This document shows, in pieces, positions 22,906 through 34,600 of a stretch of 64,000 bases of DNA. Position numbers and translations under genes: made by a program. This DNA comes from Metridium senile (taxonomy: Eukaryota; Cnidaria; Anthozoa; Actiniaria; Metridiidae). Position 1 is the stretch's first letter. Every line of letters begins with the position of its first letter. The stretch lies in assembly GCA_949775045.1 (NCBI GenBank), contig OX459110.1:11751741-11815740 (forward strand), given 5' to 3'. The notes beneath the pieces are model-generated. The model ran no database searches. It was not told where the DNA came from and was given only the letters and a program-made list of their open reading frames with translations.

Positions 22906-23829
22906 TACCAGATGCTTTTACCCCAGTAAAAAGAGATTGACAGTCCTGAATGAACCCCTAAAAAGCTAGCCTCTTATAATTAACAAAACAGGACATCGAT
23001 TAATGTATGAATCCCCTGCATGGCGAACAGTTGAAGAGTATCTACTTTTAAAAAACGTTTGAGTAAAAACATTTTTTTTGACACTCGGTGCTCCTAGCCT
23101 GCAGGGCTGGCGTTCTTGTAGAGTTTTCATAGTTTTCAACTCTCCTGTCCTGCAGCTAGATATCTTATAGCATATTAAAAGTTAGACTGTTCTGGATACA
23201 TGTACATATATATTTTTAACTGAGATAATGATTCCTTCGTACCAAGAAATTCTGATCAATTTGATAATGTTTGTAGTGTAAATTATAGATTTGTTTTTCT
23301 ACAGTATTTCTTGAATATTTTTATTGGTAATATTTTTTTATCAATATGACAAATAAATACACTAAACTAAAAAGCTAAAGAGAGATGCAATCCTAACGTG
23401 GCCTCATGGACGTTACACAAACACAACTTTTAATTTTGATTGACAAAGTTGATTGGTTTTCTCTGTGCATTCCTAGATTGAGGACTTAAAGGTTAAATGG
23501 TTTCTCGTCCGTACTTGAATCTGTCAGCAGTGTGTCATATGGAATTAAAACCGATTCTCTCCAGGCGAGAACAACCAAGACAACTGTCAAAACCGAAATA
23601 TTACCATGATAACCTATGCTTCCTTCAACCTGAATAGATAGATAGTCTCCCTCACAGTAAGTTAATATTATGACTATGTTAGTGTAGGGACACAGGAAGC
23701 CCGACATAAAAAATACGTGCGCTTCAAGTGCGTTTCTAGCCGTTACGTATGTGTTGAATAAATCGTGTAACGTAAAACAGTGACCAAACGCAATGGCTGA
23801 AAAGTGCTATCAAATAACGCTGATTGAAA

Positions 23830-24451
23830 AGAAGGTGAGGATGGTGATGTCTGTGATGATGATGATTGTTAAAAAGATGGCGGTAAAAATGATGATACTG
23901 ATGAAATGAAGAGGGGGATGGTCGGGATAATGATGATAGCGATGAGGATGATGATAAGGTCATTGATGATGGCGATGATGCTGGAGATGAAGATAGTGAT
24001 GGTGATGATGATAATGATAACGATGATGATGATCGATAATGATGATAACGATGATGATGATGCTAATTACTTGGAGACTGAAGATCGTGATGATGATGAT
24101 GATGATAACGATGATGATGATGCTAATTACTTGGAGACTGAAGATCGTGATGATGATGATGATGATGATAACGATGATGATGATGATGATGCTAATTACT
24201 TGGAGACTGAAGATCTTGATGATGATGATGATGATAACGATGATGATGATGATGATGCTAATTACTTGGAGACTGAAGATCGTGATGATGACGATGATGA
24301 TAACGATGATAATGATGATAACGATGATGATGATGCTAATTACTTGGAGACTGAAGATCGTGAAGATGTGATAACGATAATGATGATGATAACGATGATG
24401 ATAACGATGATGATGATAGTCCACCTTCTCTGTAATATTAGATTGGAGTAA
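23830..24451. repeat. GAT microsatellite with embedded 57-66 base minisatellite
   Basis: Five tandem units at about 24050-24370 each contain GCTAATTACTTGGAGACTGAAGATC followed by a variable number of GAT triplets. Because unit lengths are multiples of three, a plus-strand frame at 23906-24451 stays open, giving DANYLETEDRDDDD repeats, and other frames stay open too. No start context, splice signals or family similarity support a gene. Confidence 0.85.
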
Positions 24452-24554
24452 GTACATACAGTATATACAAATGTACTGAATGTAATGCAATAACTATACG
24501 TCTCAGGATACATCGAGTCTACTTAACATGGATTACTTGCATAGATCAAATGCA

Positions 24555-25245
24555 GAACGATATCTAACGTAGCAACTACGCAACCGATTTACGTATCATT
24601 CCGTAAAGACACCACTCATTTATGACCTTCATGAACCAGATGTAATGTGGAACCACACCCGGGAACCACACATATAAACGCAGCAGCTATACGCAACCGA
24701 TTTACGTATCATTCCGTACGACTCCACTAATATATATACCCTTCATGAACGTACTTAACCAAATGTGATGTGGAATCCTACATAGCAACTATATGCAACC
24801 GATTTACGTATCACTCCGCGGTACGACTCCACTTATAAATTATTGTGATGTCCTTCATGAACCAAATGTAATGTGGAACCCTACATATATATACGCAGAA
24901 ACTATACGCAACCGATTTACGTATCATTCCGTAAAGACACCACTCATATATGACCTTCATGAACCAGATATAATGTGGAACCTTACAACGCAGCAACTAC
25001 GCAACCGATTTACGTATCATTCCGTAAAGACACTGACTCATTTATGGCCTTCACGAACCAGATGTAATGTGGAACCGTATATGTAACGTAACTACGCAAC
25101 CGATTTACGTATCATTCCGTAAAGACACCACTCATTTATGACCTCCATGAACCAGATGTAACGCGGAGCCCTACATAACACACCAACTACGCAAACGATT
25201 TACGTATCATTCCGTAAAGAAACCACACGTAGATGACATGCAGAT
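24555..25245. repeat. Minisatellite, roughly 100-115 base unit, six copies
   Basis: Each unit holds AACTACGCAACCGATTTACG, TATCATTCCGTAAAGACACC and CTTCATGAACCAGATGTAATG, then GTGGAACC. Copies differ by small indels. Not a CRISPR array, since the whole unit is conserved. Confidence 0.85.
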
Positions 25246-25731
25246 AATACATCTGCGATTTATGTTTTCACGCTTTAATGTATCGCTTACTCCATAATCT
25301 GCGTACAAATGCTGTTGTTATCGATTATAAAACAGAGAAGGCGTATCTAAAAGCATTTTAAAGAACGTTAACAGCTGGACGATTTCATCTCGCCCTGATA
25401 TGCTTGTTGGGACAAGTTGCATTTTTATGCACTGCACCATGCTTAGTAGTAATTGTTTTATAACAAGTCGACTGCGGCGATTACAGGATGGGACCTCCGT
25501 TCCGGAAAGGACGGAGATACTCGTCGTACCAGCTGTGGGTTGAAATCTATGGGTATACCGCTTAGATTGTCACTGATCGTGTACCAAAGCAGGTACATTT
25601 TTACCATTTTCGTAGGATACAACTACAGCAAAAGGATATTCTCTACAAAGTAAATACATATTCTCTATCCCTTGAAAATGGTTAAAAATTACTGATGATC
25701 CGGACTTTAATCCTTTTCAGTCTTTTCTAAG

Positions 25732-26075
25732 TTTTACTCCGACGAAGACGAAGGGCTAAAGCTCGAAAAGTCAGTAAAGTTAAGGTAACATTTTTTACGG
25801 TGTTACAAATTTCATTCTATTACCTATCGTTTATATCAAACACCGACACAGCCTATACTAGTTTACTCGCTAGTTTCTATTTCTATTTTTTACGGTGTTA
25901 CAAATTTCATTCTATTACCTATCGTTTATATCAAACACCGACGCAGCCTATACTAGTTTACTCGCTAGTTTCTATTTCTATTTTTTACGGTGTTACAAAT
26001 TTCATTCTATTTCCTATCGTTTATATCAAACATCGACACAGCCTATACTAGTTTACTCGCTAGTTTCCATTTATA
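25732..26075 (+). repeat. Hammerhead-like repeat with three tandem tail units (copy 4)
   Basis: One core (TTTTACTCCGACGA..., GGGCTAAAGCTCGAAA) is followed by three consecutive copies of a 94-97 base unit that starts TTTTTTACGGTGTTACAAAT and ends CTCGCTAGTTTCTATTTCTA. Only the first unit has the core. Confidence 0.8.
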
Positions 26076-26384
26076 AGTTAAAGGAGGGTTATAACGTTCG
26101 ATAATGTAATGAGCTCAACCTTTTTTTATACGGTGAATTGATAACATTTTTCTCTTGACTTCTCAAGCTGTTCCAGAAAGGTGCACGTTCCAGAAAGATC
26201 ATTTTCCTTTTTTAATAAAGGTCTCTTGCAGATCATATCGATAAAAAAATTGTCAAACAGCCCAATCTACTCAATCTACTTTACGTTTTCAAGATGTAAT
26301 CATGCACTAATAATATTTTATTTGTTAAAGCAGGCTGATTATATTGGCAACTATACAGCTAATGTGGGCCTGATATCACTCACA

Positions 26385-26625
26385 CATACCCCACACTACA
26401 TTCTGAAGCAAGGATGGCACAGTTGATTCCCAGTGACCTCGCATCCTAGTTTCAACTTCTCTTCTTTCCTTGTAGCTTTATATATATAAGTAGCTTAAAA
26501 TACACGTAAAACGGAGCACTGATGGAGAGAGGGAAGTAAAATGAGCGCACCGTCGGCTCTCTGGAAGATCAGCTTCGGCTGAAGGGACTTCCGACGTAAA
26601 ATACTATTCTTTACTTTACTTTCTG
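26385..26625. repeat. Dispersed repeat shared with METTL25 intron 1
   Basis: CCTCGCATCC, CGGAGCACTGATGGAGAGAG, GGCTCTCTGGAAGATCAGC and GAAGGGACTTCCGACGTAAA recur in order at 41626-41815. Non-coding. Confidence 0.75.
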
Positions 26626-26907
26626 TATTTACAAGCACACTACATTCAAACTCACATGTTGATTTTTACGGTGGGTGAAAAACCGGAGAACCCGGAGAAA
26701 AACCCTCGTGGAATGAGAAAGAACAGCACGTGCATATCAAACATGATCCAAGCGTCTAGCCAACAATACAAGATACACTGACGATTGATGCAAAGTATGT
26801 ATCAGCCATTGACAGACTGATTGGGGGTATTGCTTTCGTATTGGTTTCAAATAATATCAACGATACCCTTGATCAGGGTAATGGGCTCCTGCCTTGATTA
26901 TTGACAG

Positions 26908-27015
26908 AGAAGGATTAATCAACAATTATTCGCCCAAGGCGAAGTGAATATCGGTGGATAATAACCGAGACGGAGTCAAGGTTATTATTTATTGATATTC
27001 ACTGAGCCGGAGGTG
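26908..27015. mobile_element. Short foldback element with GCGAAGTGAATATC arms
   Basis: CAATTATTCGCCCAAGGCGAAGTGAATATC and an imperfect complement flank a second inverted pair (AATAACCGAGACGGAGTCAAGGTTATT). Structure only; no coding capacity. Confidence 0.6.
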
Positions 27016-27809
27016 GGTAATTGTTTTAGTATAAATACAAAGTGCATAAAAAGTGATTATTTTAAAAAATAAAAATAATTAGCCTTAATTTTTAAAGAAA
27101 AACTGTTTATTTATTATTTCTAAAAGCGCGCGAAACGCTGTAGGTGATTATCTGAGAAATAGTGTGAATTTCTCGACCAATCACCGCGCGCGATTTTCTA
27201 TAATGTGTATTTTTATTAACAATGGATAAGAAGACTGCCACAGTGTTTTCAAAGAAATATTTGAGTAACTGTATCTTGAAAAAAGAAGAGTTACAATGTT
27301 ACCGGTTGATATTTGTGGCATGAAGTAACAAGCGGGAGACAAAAGCGGGAGACAAAAGTATTCTACACTCCATATTATTAAAACGGATTTTACTGCACAC
27401 TCACTAACGATTCGGACGCTAACATTTGTTGGCGTAATAAGAGAAACAATCAACATCTGCAATGGGATGAGTATAGGTTAATATAAAGGTAGATAAATAT
27501 GATATGAGCTTATAAACATACATATATGCTATATATATGGCTCCGAAACGTCAAAAATTTATTTCTTTACTAAGTCTCATTTTTACGTCATTATGTGTTT
27601 CAAAATCCTTACTTATAAGATTATATGCTATGTGTTTGCTTTTACAAAGCTGTGCATGGTATGCGGTGAATTTTTAATTTTAAAGCTGTGGTGTTTGTAA
27701 TCAGTTTGTAGTCAGTGCATCTTGTATTGTATTTTGAGGGCCACAAGTTTATTAGCTTTTAGCTATTTAGTGCTACCCTCTTTAAATAAAGTTTCTTACT
27801 TACTTAGTT

Positions 27810-28090
27810 ACTATAGTGTTTGGTGAGAGATATTGTGATGCGGTTTTGTCGAAAATGTGTTTTTGCGGTGTTGAGGACCCCCCATGTCCCCTCGATTAAC
27901 ATTGTCAGAAGGAGTTGAAAAAGATCCGATTGTACATCAATATCTTCAAAATCACTCCAACCCTCACCCCTATACGAAAAAGACACGATTAACATTCAGA
28001 AATGAGTTGAAAAAGATCTGATTGCATATCATGATCAATATCTAGTTCAAAATCGCTCCAACCCTCAACCTTATACGAAAAAGAAAAAAC
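27810..28090. repeat. Dispersed block followed by a tandem duplication of about 97 bases
   Basis: 27815-27890 matches the repeat at 11500-11700. It is followed by two copies of a unit with GAGTTGAAAAAGATC, TCCAACCCTCA and TATACGAAAAAGA at about 27895-27985 and 27986-28085. Confidence 0.65.
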
Positions 28091-28359
28091 GAACTGACGA
28101 TTGATTCCAAGTACCGTATCTATCGATAGGCCTATCAAAGTGTAACCTGCGTGACAGAGGTTTTAAGGAGTGTCACGATTTAAAGTACGTATTATCACTT
28201 AATGTGTATTTTGTACCATGTATCTTACCTAACTCGCCTTTGACTTTGGTATTGTTTTAAACGTTTTGTCAACGATAGCCTAGACTAACCAGCAGGGGAG
28301 AAGAATCATTTTACAGAATGCAGATTTTATACTACTAGCTAGTCACTTGAGATTTAGTG

Positions 28360-30592
28360 ATGGAGAGAATGGTGATGTACGCGTATTTCGTGGTATTCTT
28401 GATCCTCAACCTAGCAATTAGTATCAACGCTAATGATCTGGAAATGGATCGCGATGGAAATCCTAAGTCTGACCTGAACTGTAAGTAAAGTTTGTCTACA
28501 CGTTATTGGATGGAAATGAGTTGTTTATTTCTATTGAAATACCCAAAATAACTGTCATGCTTAATGAAAACAAAACATAGTCTATGCAGTCTAAAAGTAC
28601 CGACATATCTATATATTTATATAAAATTTTAATTCCGACATTTTTACTCCGACAAAGGGCTATAGCTAAAGCTCGAAACGTCAGTCAAGTTTTTACGGTG
28701 TTACAAATTTCATAATATTACCTATATATATATATTATATATTTATTAGTTATTTGATCGTTTTTGGTGAAATCATGTTGATGGGGAGATGTACAAAGTA
28801 TGTATGTCGTTATGTACAGACACATGTACTAAAAGCACTGCATGCCACAAAGGGGCCGAGTAGTTGACGCAGACTTTAAAATACTATCAAAATTAAAGAA
28901 TAGCGCGTGCCCATTTTTATTAGTTTTTTTGGCCGTTGTAATGACGATATCAATTAACATTCTGTAACATCTCTGAAGATGAGCGCTTAGCCCGAAACGT
29001 TGGATTAAATAATCTAAAAAAGGGTGATGACTCTTACTTCTTTATACAATGATTCCAACCTACACTAGACAAAATTAAAGTCGTTTTCTTCGCATTCGCC
29101 TGTGTGTGTCTTTACTGAAACTGAAATGAAACACACCGATAAAGCGTTTGTTCTTACGTAAAGTGTTCTTACGTTGATTAGCGTGACACTTGAACAATAT
29201 AACCGCGTTGGCGTTATTTTAGTGTCTACTGTAAAGCTTTGGTCACGGTTTCGTTTACACCGCGATGTCTAAGGTATTTATATATAGTCACAGAACTATC
29301 CTTTATCATAGCCAGATATAGAAAGTTGCAAGTTATACCTGCGTATGTGTTGTCAGCAATCTATCACGAAGTGTTACGCATCGACGTTACGCACTGCGGA
29401 CGTTACGAATCGTGAACAAAACCTTAGGTATATTTATTTATTTCAATATTTAATATGCAGGAAGTCCAATTTAGCTTAAATGGAGTCCTAGTATAACAAA
29501 ATATTACACATATCTGAACGCTATTAAGTTTCCACTGTCGTGCACACTACGGGGCGTTACGTATCAAACTGCCAGACCCTTGCGTAAAAAATATCAGCGT
29601 TTTTACTTCCGTGCATACTATGGAACGTTACGTATCAAAAACAGATACTTGCGTAAAAAAATATCAACGTTTTTACTTCCATGCATACTACGTATACGGA
29701 ACGTTACGTATCAAAAACAGACCGTTGCGTACAAAACTATCAACGATTTTACTTACGGAGCATTACGAAAAACAAACTTACGTTTTTATAATGTCTTGTT
29801 TCAGACGAGGAACTATTACAGAAGGTTCCGCCTATAAAAGAAACAGCTGAGAAGTTCCATAGATATTTCTTAGGAGGATCTTCTAAAGCCGTTCACCCGC
29901 TATGGTACACCAGAAATAGCAATGACAGAAGAATAAAACGAGACCCAACTAAAGACTACGACGTCGCCTTTCTCATCGACGCATCAGGATCAATCAAAGA
30001 GAGCGAATTCTACCAAACATTAAAAGCTCTTGATATACTTGTAACAAAAGCAAAGGAAACAACAAAATATGCTTTAATTACATTCTCAGAAGAAGCAGAT
30101 GTTGTTTCAATTTTCAAGTGGCCCCCTTGGAAGATACGTGGCATTCTCAACACTACCGAATATAAAGGCTTTAGAACGAATACCCAGGATGCACTGATGA
30201 AATGTTATCGTGATTTGTTCTATGATTGGTCATCAAGAATGAGACGTCGGAGTTATAAAAGCGTTCTTGTTATAACCGATGGTCTATCCAATATTAAAAG
30301 TGAGTTAACGCTGTATAGGGCTACGAAGTTAAAGAGAATTAATGTGGAAGTGTTCGTGGTAGCTATAGGAAAGTATATCAAAGGTATTAATGAAGTTGTA
30401 GGGATGGCGACGTCGAAAGAGTTTCATTTATTCAGGGTGGAATCGGTGGAGGGGTTGATCGAGGTAGTTCAGATGATCCCGCCAACATTGCCAAGGAGGC
30501 GTTATGGTTCGACGAGGATGACTAAAGCTAACCGTGATGACCTATTTCAAAAATCGTTGGCGCAGCCGAAGCAGCTACAGTCCACACTCTGA
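28360..30592 (+). CDS. Secreted protein with a single VWA domain
   Basis: Two exons, 28360-28480 and 29805-30592, GT-AG and in frame, 302 residues. The N-terminus MERMVMYAYFVVFLILNLAISINA is a signal peptide. A propeptide-like stretch follows and ends RRIKR before DPTKDYDVAFLIDASGSI, so furin-type cleavage would release the VWA domain. That domain starts near residue 95 and has a complete metal-ion-dependent adhesion site: DASGS, the Thr in RTNTQDAL, and the Asp in VITDGLS. VWA domains of this kind mediate protein-protein binding in extracellular matrix. No transmembrane helix or second domain is seen, and the tail is basic. Role is unknown; matrix or nematocyst-capsule association would be a guess. 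The last codons and stop overlap one arm of an inverted repeat. A candidate AATAAA is at 30733. Confidence 0.88.
28645..28730 (+). repeat. Hammerhead-like repeat, truncated (copy 5)
   Basis: Core region ACTCCGACAAAGGGCTA...GCTCGAAACGTCAGT and the first part of the tail unit only. Intron of the VWA gene. Confidence 0.7.
28965..29095 (+). repeat. Second repeat family with a CTGAAGA...GAAACGTT core
   Basis: CTCTGAAGATGAGCGCTTAG, then CCCGAAACGTTGG and an unrelated tail (GGGTGATGACTC, ACACTAGACAAAATTAAAG). The core again has CTGANGA and GAAAC spacing, but stem I complementarity is poor. Confidence 0.5.
29520..29795. repeat. Tandem repeat, about 65-70 base unit, four imperfect copies
   Basis: Units contain GGAACGTTACGTATCAAAAAC and TTGCGTAAAAAAATATCAACG in the VWA gene intron, ending just before the exon 2 acceptor at 29804. 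Confidence 0.75.
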
Positions 30593-30791
30593 AGCCCGAA
30601 AGGATGTCGGTATTTCTTCTCTTGTTATCGATTTAGTCATAATATATTTTTATTGTACGTGTTTGTGTTATATGACCATAACAAATTGTTGCAGTGGTAG
30701 ATGATAAAACATTATTTATTATAGAAACGCGCAATAAATCACAAATTATGTTCATATTACCGACATCCTTTGCAGGCTTCAGAGTGTACAT
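30579..30791. mobile_element. Inverted repeat overlapping the VWA stop codon
   Basis: CACACTCTGAAG...AAAGGATGTCGGTAT and the complement ATACCGACATCCTTT...CTTCAGAGTGT are about 150 bases apart. The left arm spans the final codons and TGA of the VWA gene, so the element either inserted at the end of the gene or forms a 3' UTR hairpin. Confidence 0.65.
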
Positions 30792-30799
30792 TGTAGCTT

Positions 30800-31666
30800 T
30801 GATTGCGACAACGATTATTGAGTAGGTGTATATTATATATAGCTGAGGACATACAGTGACGTATTTTGTTATGTTACCAACCATTGTTATTTGAACAAAG
30901 AGCATTAAAAAATCTATTGTTAAAATGGTTGTCAAGTTAGCATCACAATACCAACACTTGTAAACACTATGCTCATTTTCTATCACGTTCTGATTGGTTC
31001 ATCCGTTTCCCGCTTCATATATACTTGGTATAACCTCTCTTAGTCTAACTCTTTTACTCCGACGAAGGAGCTCGAAACGTCACTGAGTACAGTTATACGT
31101 TAAGCTAACATTTTTTACGGTGTTACAAATTTCATTATGTTACTTATCGTTTATATCAAACACCGACGCAGCCTATACTAGTTTACTCGCTAGTTTCTAT
31201 TTCTATTTTTACGGTGTTTTAAATTTCATTATGTTACTTATCGTTTATATCAAACACCGACGCAGCCGGCTAGTTTACATTTAAAAGGTAACTGTGAACT
31301 TATGTAACATAAAAAGCAATTATTTTAATACGCTGTTGTCTGCGGCTTTATTTTATCATAAATCAATAACAAAAAGTTTTAATTCTCTAGCATGCGAATA
31401 TATCAACCACAACACATGATTCTTAGTCTCCTGTGTCCCAGGAAGCCCGAGACTACATGATTCTGCACTTCAAAGGGAGTAGGTTTTCTTGCTTAATAGA
31501 CATTGCTTTGCAGGGTTTTCCTTTAGTCCATTTCTATTACCTAGCCGAAGAAACATCGTATCCATTTCCTGTCTAGAGCGATTGCCATTACTCAGGTTTA
31601 AAATGAGATGTCATAGTTATCATCAGTGGTTAGAGAGTGAGTGTGATGATCGATAGTCGACGTTGT
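30800..31666. other. Intergenic spacer between convergent VWA and Dickkopf-like genes
   Basis: No coding exon seen. Contains the hammerhead-like copy at 31051-31288. Confidence 0.6.
31051..31288 (+). repeat. Hammerhead-like repeat with two tail units (copy 6)
   Basis: The core has lost part of stem II (TTACTCCGACGAAGGAGCTC, GAAACGTCA). Two tandem tail units follow. The upstream flank CTCTTAGTCTAACTCTTTTA is shared with the copy at 40870, so the family unit extends left of the core. Confidence 0.75.
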
Positions 31667-34600
31667 TTAGTGCTTGTGGTGCTTTGGTTTTGCTTTGGAT
31701 TTCTTGATGGAAGCCATGTAATCGTGTTGGTCACTGGACGTGTCTTTGATGCAAGCCTTGCGTCCATAGAATCTGTACAAATAGTAGGTTAATAGTGTTA
31801 GTTTAGTAGTCTATAGTTTACATTAATTTAGTTAAATTGTAATATATTAGTATTGTAAAGCATAGAGACGTTGTATTATGCTTAATAAATTATTATTATT
31901 ATTATTTATTATTAGGTCAAACAGTCTATCATCATCATCATCATAACATAACTATCATTGTAAAAATATCACATGTCATATGCCCTTGGCGGGAATTGAA
32001 ACCCACGGCTTTCTAGTCCGACGTGTTACCACTACACCACAAGGACCAGCAACGCTGGAAACGCAGCCGGACGATGTAGTATAGAGCAACTGTGGGGGTC
32101 CCCAGGGCGATATTAATCATTGAAATATGAAATAGCCCCACGATAAATAGACACAACTACAACCTGGAGCATGTGGATCAAACATTTTCCAAGGTCATGG
32201 GGTTGTTGCATATTTCAAGTTGCATTTATCTATACTATTATAATCATCATCATGATCATCAACATCATCTTAATCATCACCACCACATTCCACCAACACC
32301 ACCGCAACCATCATTATAAGGAGGATCATTATCATCATCAAAATCCTTACTATTATTACCATCACAATCACCATCATCACCATCATCATCATGATCATCA
32401 ACATCATCAGCACATTCCACCACCACCACCATCATAAGGAGGATCATTATCACCATCAAAATCCTTACTATTATTACCATCACAATCACCATCATCACAA
32501 TCATCATCATGATCATCAACATCACCAGCACATTCCACCACCACCACCATCATAAGGAGGATCATTATCACCATCAAAATCCTTACTATTATTACCATCA
32601 CAATCACCATCATCATCAACATCACCACCACATTCCACCAACACCACCGCCACCACCGCCAATGGCTTCTTACCCAACGGTACGGCAGACAAGAGCTCCT
32701 TGGCATCTCTTGTTATCTTCATCATCAGAATCAAACATGCCAAAGATGCCAGCTGTTCGTCCACATGTAGAACCTTCACCTAGCTTGGGAACGCACACCT
32801 TGGAGTAGCGACTGATATCACTCTGAGCAAAGCAGCCCAGCTCCTCATTTTTACTTTGACAGTCGTTCTCCTTGTCACAGAAGGTTCCTACAATGACAAA
32901 TTGATCTCGATATTTTACATGCACAAAAGTTTGATCCCAGATCCCAAAAGCTTGCGTATTTTGATTCCTGAACCCACAAAATAATCCCTTGATCCCTGAA
33001 TTTATTCATATTCATTGAGTTTATTCATATTCATTGAATTGATCCCACATCCCTCGTCACGACCCTGGAATAGTAGCGCGCGCGCGCGTGCTGTGTGTAG
33101 TCATTAAGCAAGCAGGGATTGGCAGGACCATACACGAAGCGGAGTGCTTCTTAATACCTCTAACAATCACTTCTGACAATCACTAAGTGCTTAAAATTAT
33201 AACTGCTTGAATCGCAGCAAATGCAAGCTTCTTATTTCTTTTATAAACTACAAATTGACTTATTTGATAAACGTGCAAACGCGTGTGCTGTGTACTCTCG
33301 AGTTTTTCAGACTACCACTGGTGAAGTAATAAAAAAGGTGGCGACGTGCTCTACAACTCGATATAAATCGCGCGCTCTGACGATGCTACGCGAAGCGACG
33401 CGTCGTGCTTCTCCTAACGCTTCTCTCGTCTTCTTAAAATTCCCACGTGCTCTTTAACTCCATAAAGGACGCTGCCTCGTTTTCTATTTCTTCAATAGAG
33501 CACTGCTGCTGAGTTTTCATAAAACATTCAGTAGTTAAAATCAAACAAATCGACGCTCCGTGCTCTGTTAAGTTATAGAGAACGCTTTTCAGACAATCAG
33601 AGCGCGCGATTCAAATTAAATATTTTATAATGAGACATTGATCATATACCCTGCGAGCAGAGGTTCCTTTCTCTTACCTAGAACGACGAGAAAAGAAACC
33701 TCTGCCGGCACCCGCAATTAATCCTGTTGAGCATGCGCGTTTTCTTTCCTCGTTGTCCGGCCTTCTAGGTAAGAGAGAAAGAAATCTTTGCTCACAGGGT
33801 ATGGATCATAAGATACTAACCTGCATCACCAAGCGCGCCCTTGATACATCGTCCCCATGTACACTGGAAATTACCCTTTGAAACTGAACACTGATCTTTC
33901 TGTGAACACGCACCAAATGGCACTACCTTCTTCTTGCAGACACCATAGAAATTATCACAGAATTCATCACTGTCTTTGCATATTTTGGAGTCTGAACAAT
34001 CCTACAAACACGACAAATCTGGTTAGCTAATTTGTCTATTTACACTTTTAAAATTTTAAAATTCTAAAATTCGTCCAAAATGAAGTTGTGTAGAAATAAA
34101 GTACTGGAATACAGAATATTTCAAAACAACACTGAATTAAATGTTTAATTATAAAAGGTGAGATGTGTTTTGGTGAAAGTATTACTGTTATTTATTATCA
34201 TTTAAAGATAGCAAAATACATAACAAAAATTATCATCAGTTAAATGAACGTTTTTAATACGATGATCAATAAAAAACGCCGATCGAACTACTCGTAATAC
34301 TGAGTCACCTAGTAAAATTGACCAATTTCATATTTTTACGAAATATTCCAATGATGTAATGGAGCTTATGCAGTAGATTTGTTTTGTTTGTAGAAGATGA
34401 GTTGATGTCTCTTTTTAGTTATTTTTTTTTTGTAATGAAACTATTGAAATACTATATCGTTACAATAACTTATAACTGCTCGTAATATTGAGTCACCTAA
34501 TAAAATTGACCAATTTCACAATTTACGAAATATTCTAATGGTGTAATGGATTTTTGTCCACTTATGCAGTTGATGTTTTTGTTGGTATAAGATGAGTTGA

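Larger units (their letters stand above)
20574..28359. other. Repeat-rich intergenic region
   Basis: Apart from the CaMKII 3' UTR (candidate AATAAA near 20735) no coding exon is recognised on either strand in about 7.8 kb. Short frames here either lie in microsatellites or lack splice signals and similarity to any family I know. Individual repeats are listed separately. Confidence 0.6.

Noticed and set aside
23906..24451. 181-residue Asp-rich frame (DANYLETEDRDDDD repeats) as a possible acidic protein gene
   Set aside because: The frame is open only because a GAT microsatellite and a minisatellite with unit length divisible by three cover it. All three plus frames and the minus strand are similarly open. 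There is no splice or start context and no family similarity.
24555..25245. Regularly spaced direct repeats resembling a CRISPR array
   Set aside because: The intervening segments are as conserved as the repeats, and the host is plainly eukaryotic. It is a minisatellite.
27181..27462. 93-residue minus-strand frame with hydrophobic stretches
   Set aside because: No recognised family, no splice signals consistent with neighbouring frames, and it adjoins a foldback element. Not supported as a gene.
31980..32090. Functional tRNA gene on the minus strand
   Set aside because: The acceptor, D and T-like arms can be drawn, but the variable loop is missing and the anticodon stem is mismatched. A related copy lies in a dispersed repeat.
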